Source of the DNA: JAYUDN01 sp043739785
GTDB lineage: Bacteria > Patescibacteriota > Gracilibacteria > BD1-5 > UBA2023
Assembly: GCA_043739785.1 (NCBI GenBank)
Contig: JAYUDN010000022.1
Coordinates: forward strand, 1 to 30,169
Length of the DNA: 30,169 nucleotides
Direction: 5' to 3'
Shown: positions 29,121-30,169 of the stretch, piece by piece
How positions within the stretch are numbered: the stretch's first letter is position 1
Layout: each line of letters opens with the position of its first letter
Made by a program: the position numbers and the translations under genes
The notes under the pieces: model-generated
Database searches by the model: none
Seen by the model: only the letters and a program-made list of their open reading frames with translations
Told to the model about the DNA's origin: nothing

Positions 29121-29275
29121 TCACATTCAATAATATTTATCCGGACTCGAGAAAAGATCCAAACATTTTTCAAAATTATCTTGATATATCGAAAATAGAT
29201 ATATACTCAATTTCTCTTAGTATTATGTAGAATTTTTCTACGGACAAGGGAGGTAATTTTTACTATTAAAAAACT

Positions 29276-29491
29276 ATGGTGGATTGGTACGGCAGCAGAA
29301 TTGAAAAGCCAGAAACACAAACAACGAAGGATCAACATGGAACAGTTTGAACTACTAGACAAACTCAAGCAAGGTTGTGAGCCACTCTAATTGACTGATT
29401 AGTCAAAAGGCCAACCAATAATCATAGCGGAAGTGCTGATTGGACTGACGGCCTTACTTTTAGGCTCAATAATAAAAAACCTCTAAAATAA
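29276..29491 (+). CDS. Small hypothetical protein, 71 aa
   Basis: ATG to TAA containing three TGA codons, so it is invisible with the standard code. It begins MVDWYGSRIEKPETQTTKD and ends DGLTFRLNNKKPLK. It is rich in Thr, Asn and Arg, without a signal peptide or membrane span. GGGAGG lies upstream but too far (about 20 bases) for a Shine-Dalgarno. Function unknown. Confidence 0.45.
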
Positions 29492-29506
29492 TAATTCTCA
29501 TTTCAT

Positions 29507-29519
29507 TATAAACCATTTT
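29507..29519 (+). promoter_or_regulatory. -10 box of cyclophilin gene, likely leaderless
   Basis: TATAAA at 29507-29512 ends seven bases before ATG 29520. Confidence 0.45.
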
Positions 29520-30017
29520 ATGAAAACCCTTCTTTTGACAACTTCTCTCGGGGACATTACCCTCGAGCTTGATGATGTGAAGGCTCCGAATACGGTTGCC
29601 AATATCCTCACCTACGCAAGTGAAGGATTCTATGATAACACGCTCTTTCATCGAGTTATTCCTGGATTCATGATCCAGTGTGGTGGGATGGAATCTGGCC
29701 TTAAAGAGAAGAAAACCCACCCTCCGATTGCCCACGAAGGAGACAACGGCCTTTCGAATCTCCGTGGGACAGTCGCTATGGCACGAACCGGAGATCCCCA
29801 CTCTGCGAGTAGTCAGTTTTTTATCAATATCGCAGACAATACTTTTCTCAACTTCTCAGCTCCGTCGGGCTCAAGATGGGGATATACCGTATTTGGTCAG
29901 GTCACTGCAGGGATGGAAGTCGTCGATGTGATCGAGCAAGTAAAAACCAGTTCTCAGAACGGTCACGATGATGTCCCACGAGAGGAAATATATATTCTTA
30001 GTACGAAAATAGTCTAA
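29520..30017 (+). CDS. ppiB: Peptidyl-prolyl cis-trans isomerase, cyclophilin type
   Basis: A 165-residue cytoplasmic cyclophilin that speeds proline isomerisation during folding. Family marks are LFHRVIPGFMIQCG with the catalytic Arg, GTVAMARTGDPHSASSQFFI, and FGQVTAGMEVVD. The length is normal for a single-domain bacterial enzyme and there is no signal peptide. It has no TGA codons and a strong codon bias, like thioredoxin. It is the last complete gene before the end repeat, which begins 56 bases after the TAA. Confidence 0.95.
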   Translation: MKTLLLTTSLGDITLELDDVKAPNTVANILTYASEGFYDNTLFHRVIPGFMIQCGGMESGLKEKKTHPPIAHEGDNGLSNLRGTVAMARTGDPHSASSQFFINIADNTFLNFSAPSGSRWGYTVFGQVTAGMEVVDVIEQVKTSSQNGHDDVPREEIYILSTKIV

Positions 30018-30073
30018 TGGAGACTCGTGAAATAATCTCACCAAAGCCAAGAATGCCCGGAAAGGATATAGGA

Positions 30074-30169
30074 TAGGGTCTTCCCCAGTTGACGGTAATT
30101 CCTTACCTCATATACTGGCTCTATGGAGACGAAAAACCTCTATCGAAAAAAATCCCGAATCTGAAACAA
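30074..30169 (-). repeat. Terminal inverted repeat, right copy (96 bp)
   Basis: Exact reverse complement of 4-99. The inner boundary is at 30074; bases further in differ. The left copy continues three bases further outward than this one. Confidence 0.9.
30089..30169 (+). CDS. Partial ORF of repeated end element, right copy (runs off window)
   Basis: From a possible TTG at 30089 the frame reads LTVIPYLIYWLYGDEKPLS and leaves the window. It is identical to the minus-strand frame at the left end. A TAG at 30074-30076 closes the frame upstream. The protein is not recognised. Confidence 0.3.
   Translation, partial: MTVIPYLIYWLYGDEKPLSKKIPNLKQ

Noticed and set aside
4..30169. The whole window as a composite transposon or linear element with terminal repeats
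   Set aside because: The interior is mostly housekeeping genes and the repeats end exactly at the window edges, which fits an assembly break better.

Overview
This window reads as a fragment of a Patescibacteria (CPR) genome from the group that decodes TGA as glycine (genetic code 25: Gracilibacteria/BD1-5 and Absconditabacteria/SR1). Read with the standard code nearly every gene is broken by TGA. Read with TGA as Gly, all of them become full-length proteins, and every real stop is TAA or TAG. By hand count there are roughly 125 in-frame TGA codons. Several fall on glycines conserved in well-known families: F-x-G-I-I-E of riboflavin synthase, G-P-A-T of ATP-citrate lyase, the Gly before the RuvB Walker B strand, and G-D-G-x-G of PyrB. 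Coordinates below use that code.

Layout: 1-99 and 30074-30169 are the two copies of a 96-bp perfect inverted repeat at the window ends, probably the same end of a repeated element. 104-2205 holds unknown genes and a small membrane protein. 2299-4608 is recG. 4644-7302 is an unrecognised two-gene module. 7338-10169 has an O-methyltransferase, a secreted protein, thioredoxin and DnaJ. 10391-11809 (minus) is a PiT phosphate transporter, divergent from a membrane-anchored beta-lactamase-like serine hydrolase. 13038-16340 carries pyrB and pnp. 16860-18700 carries riboflavin synthase, lumazine synthase and a stand-alone riboflavin kinase. 18771-23593 has a Trm11-like RNA methyltransferase and both subunits of ATP-citrate lyase. 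23712-25349 is a large secreted protein. 25893-26912 (minus) is a RelA/SpoT-type HD protein. 27059-28087 is ruvB, and the window closes with secreted/unknown proteins and a cyclophilin.

Metabolically, ATP-citrate lyase would turn citrate, ATP and CoA into acetyl-CoA and oxaloacetate. The rib genes cover only the last steps to FMN. RecG, RuvB, PNP, DnaJ, thioredoxin and cyclophilin are housekeeping. GC content and codon use are mosaic: housekeeping genes are GC-richer and use few TGA codons, while the unknown genes are AT-rich and use TGA heavily.

The most striking signal is a set of insertions inside coding genes. Short tandem repeats with 7-8 base units lie in frame in recG, the O-methyltransferase, the Trm11-like gene and both ATP-citrate lyase subunits. 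The same repeat vocabulary appears in leaders of other genes. Separately, a palindromic element is inserted in recG and aclB in the same reading frame, with a compensatory base-pair change in its terminal hairpin. This resembles Rickettsia palindromic elements in concept. Several genes also have a -10-like box 6-7 bases before the ATG, which suggests leaderless transcripts.
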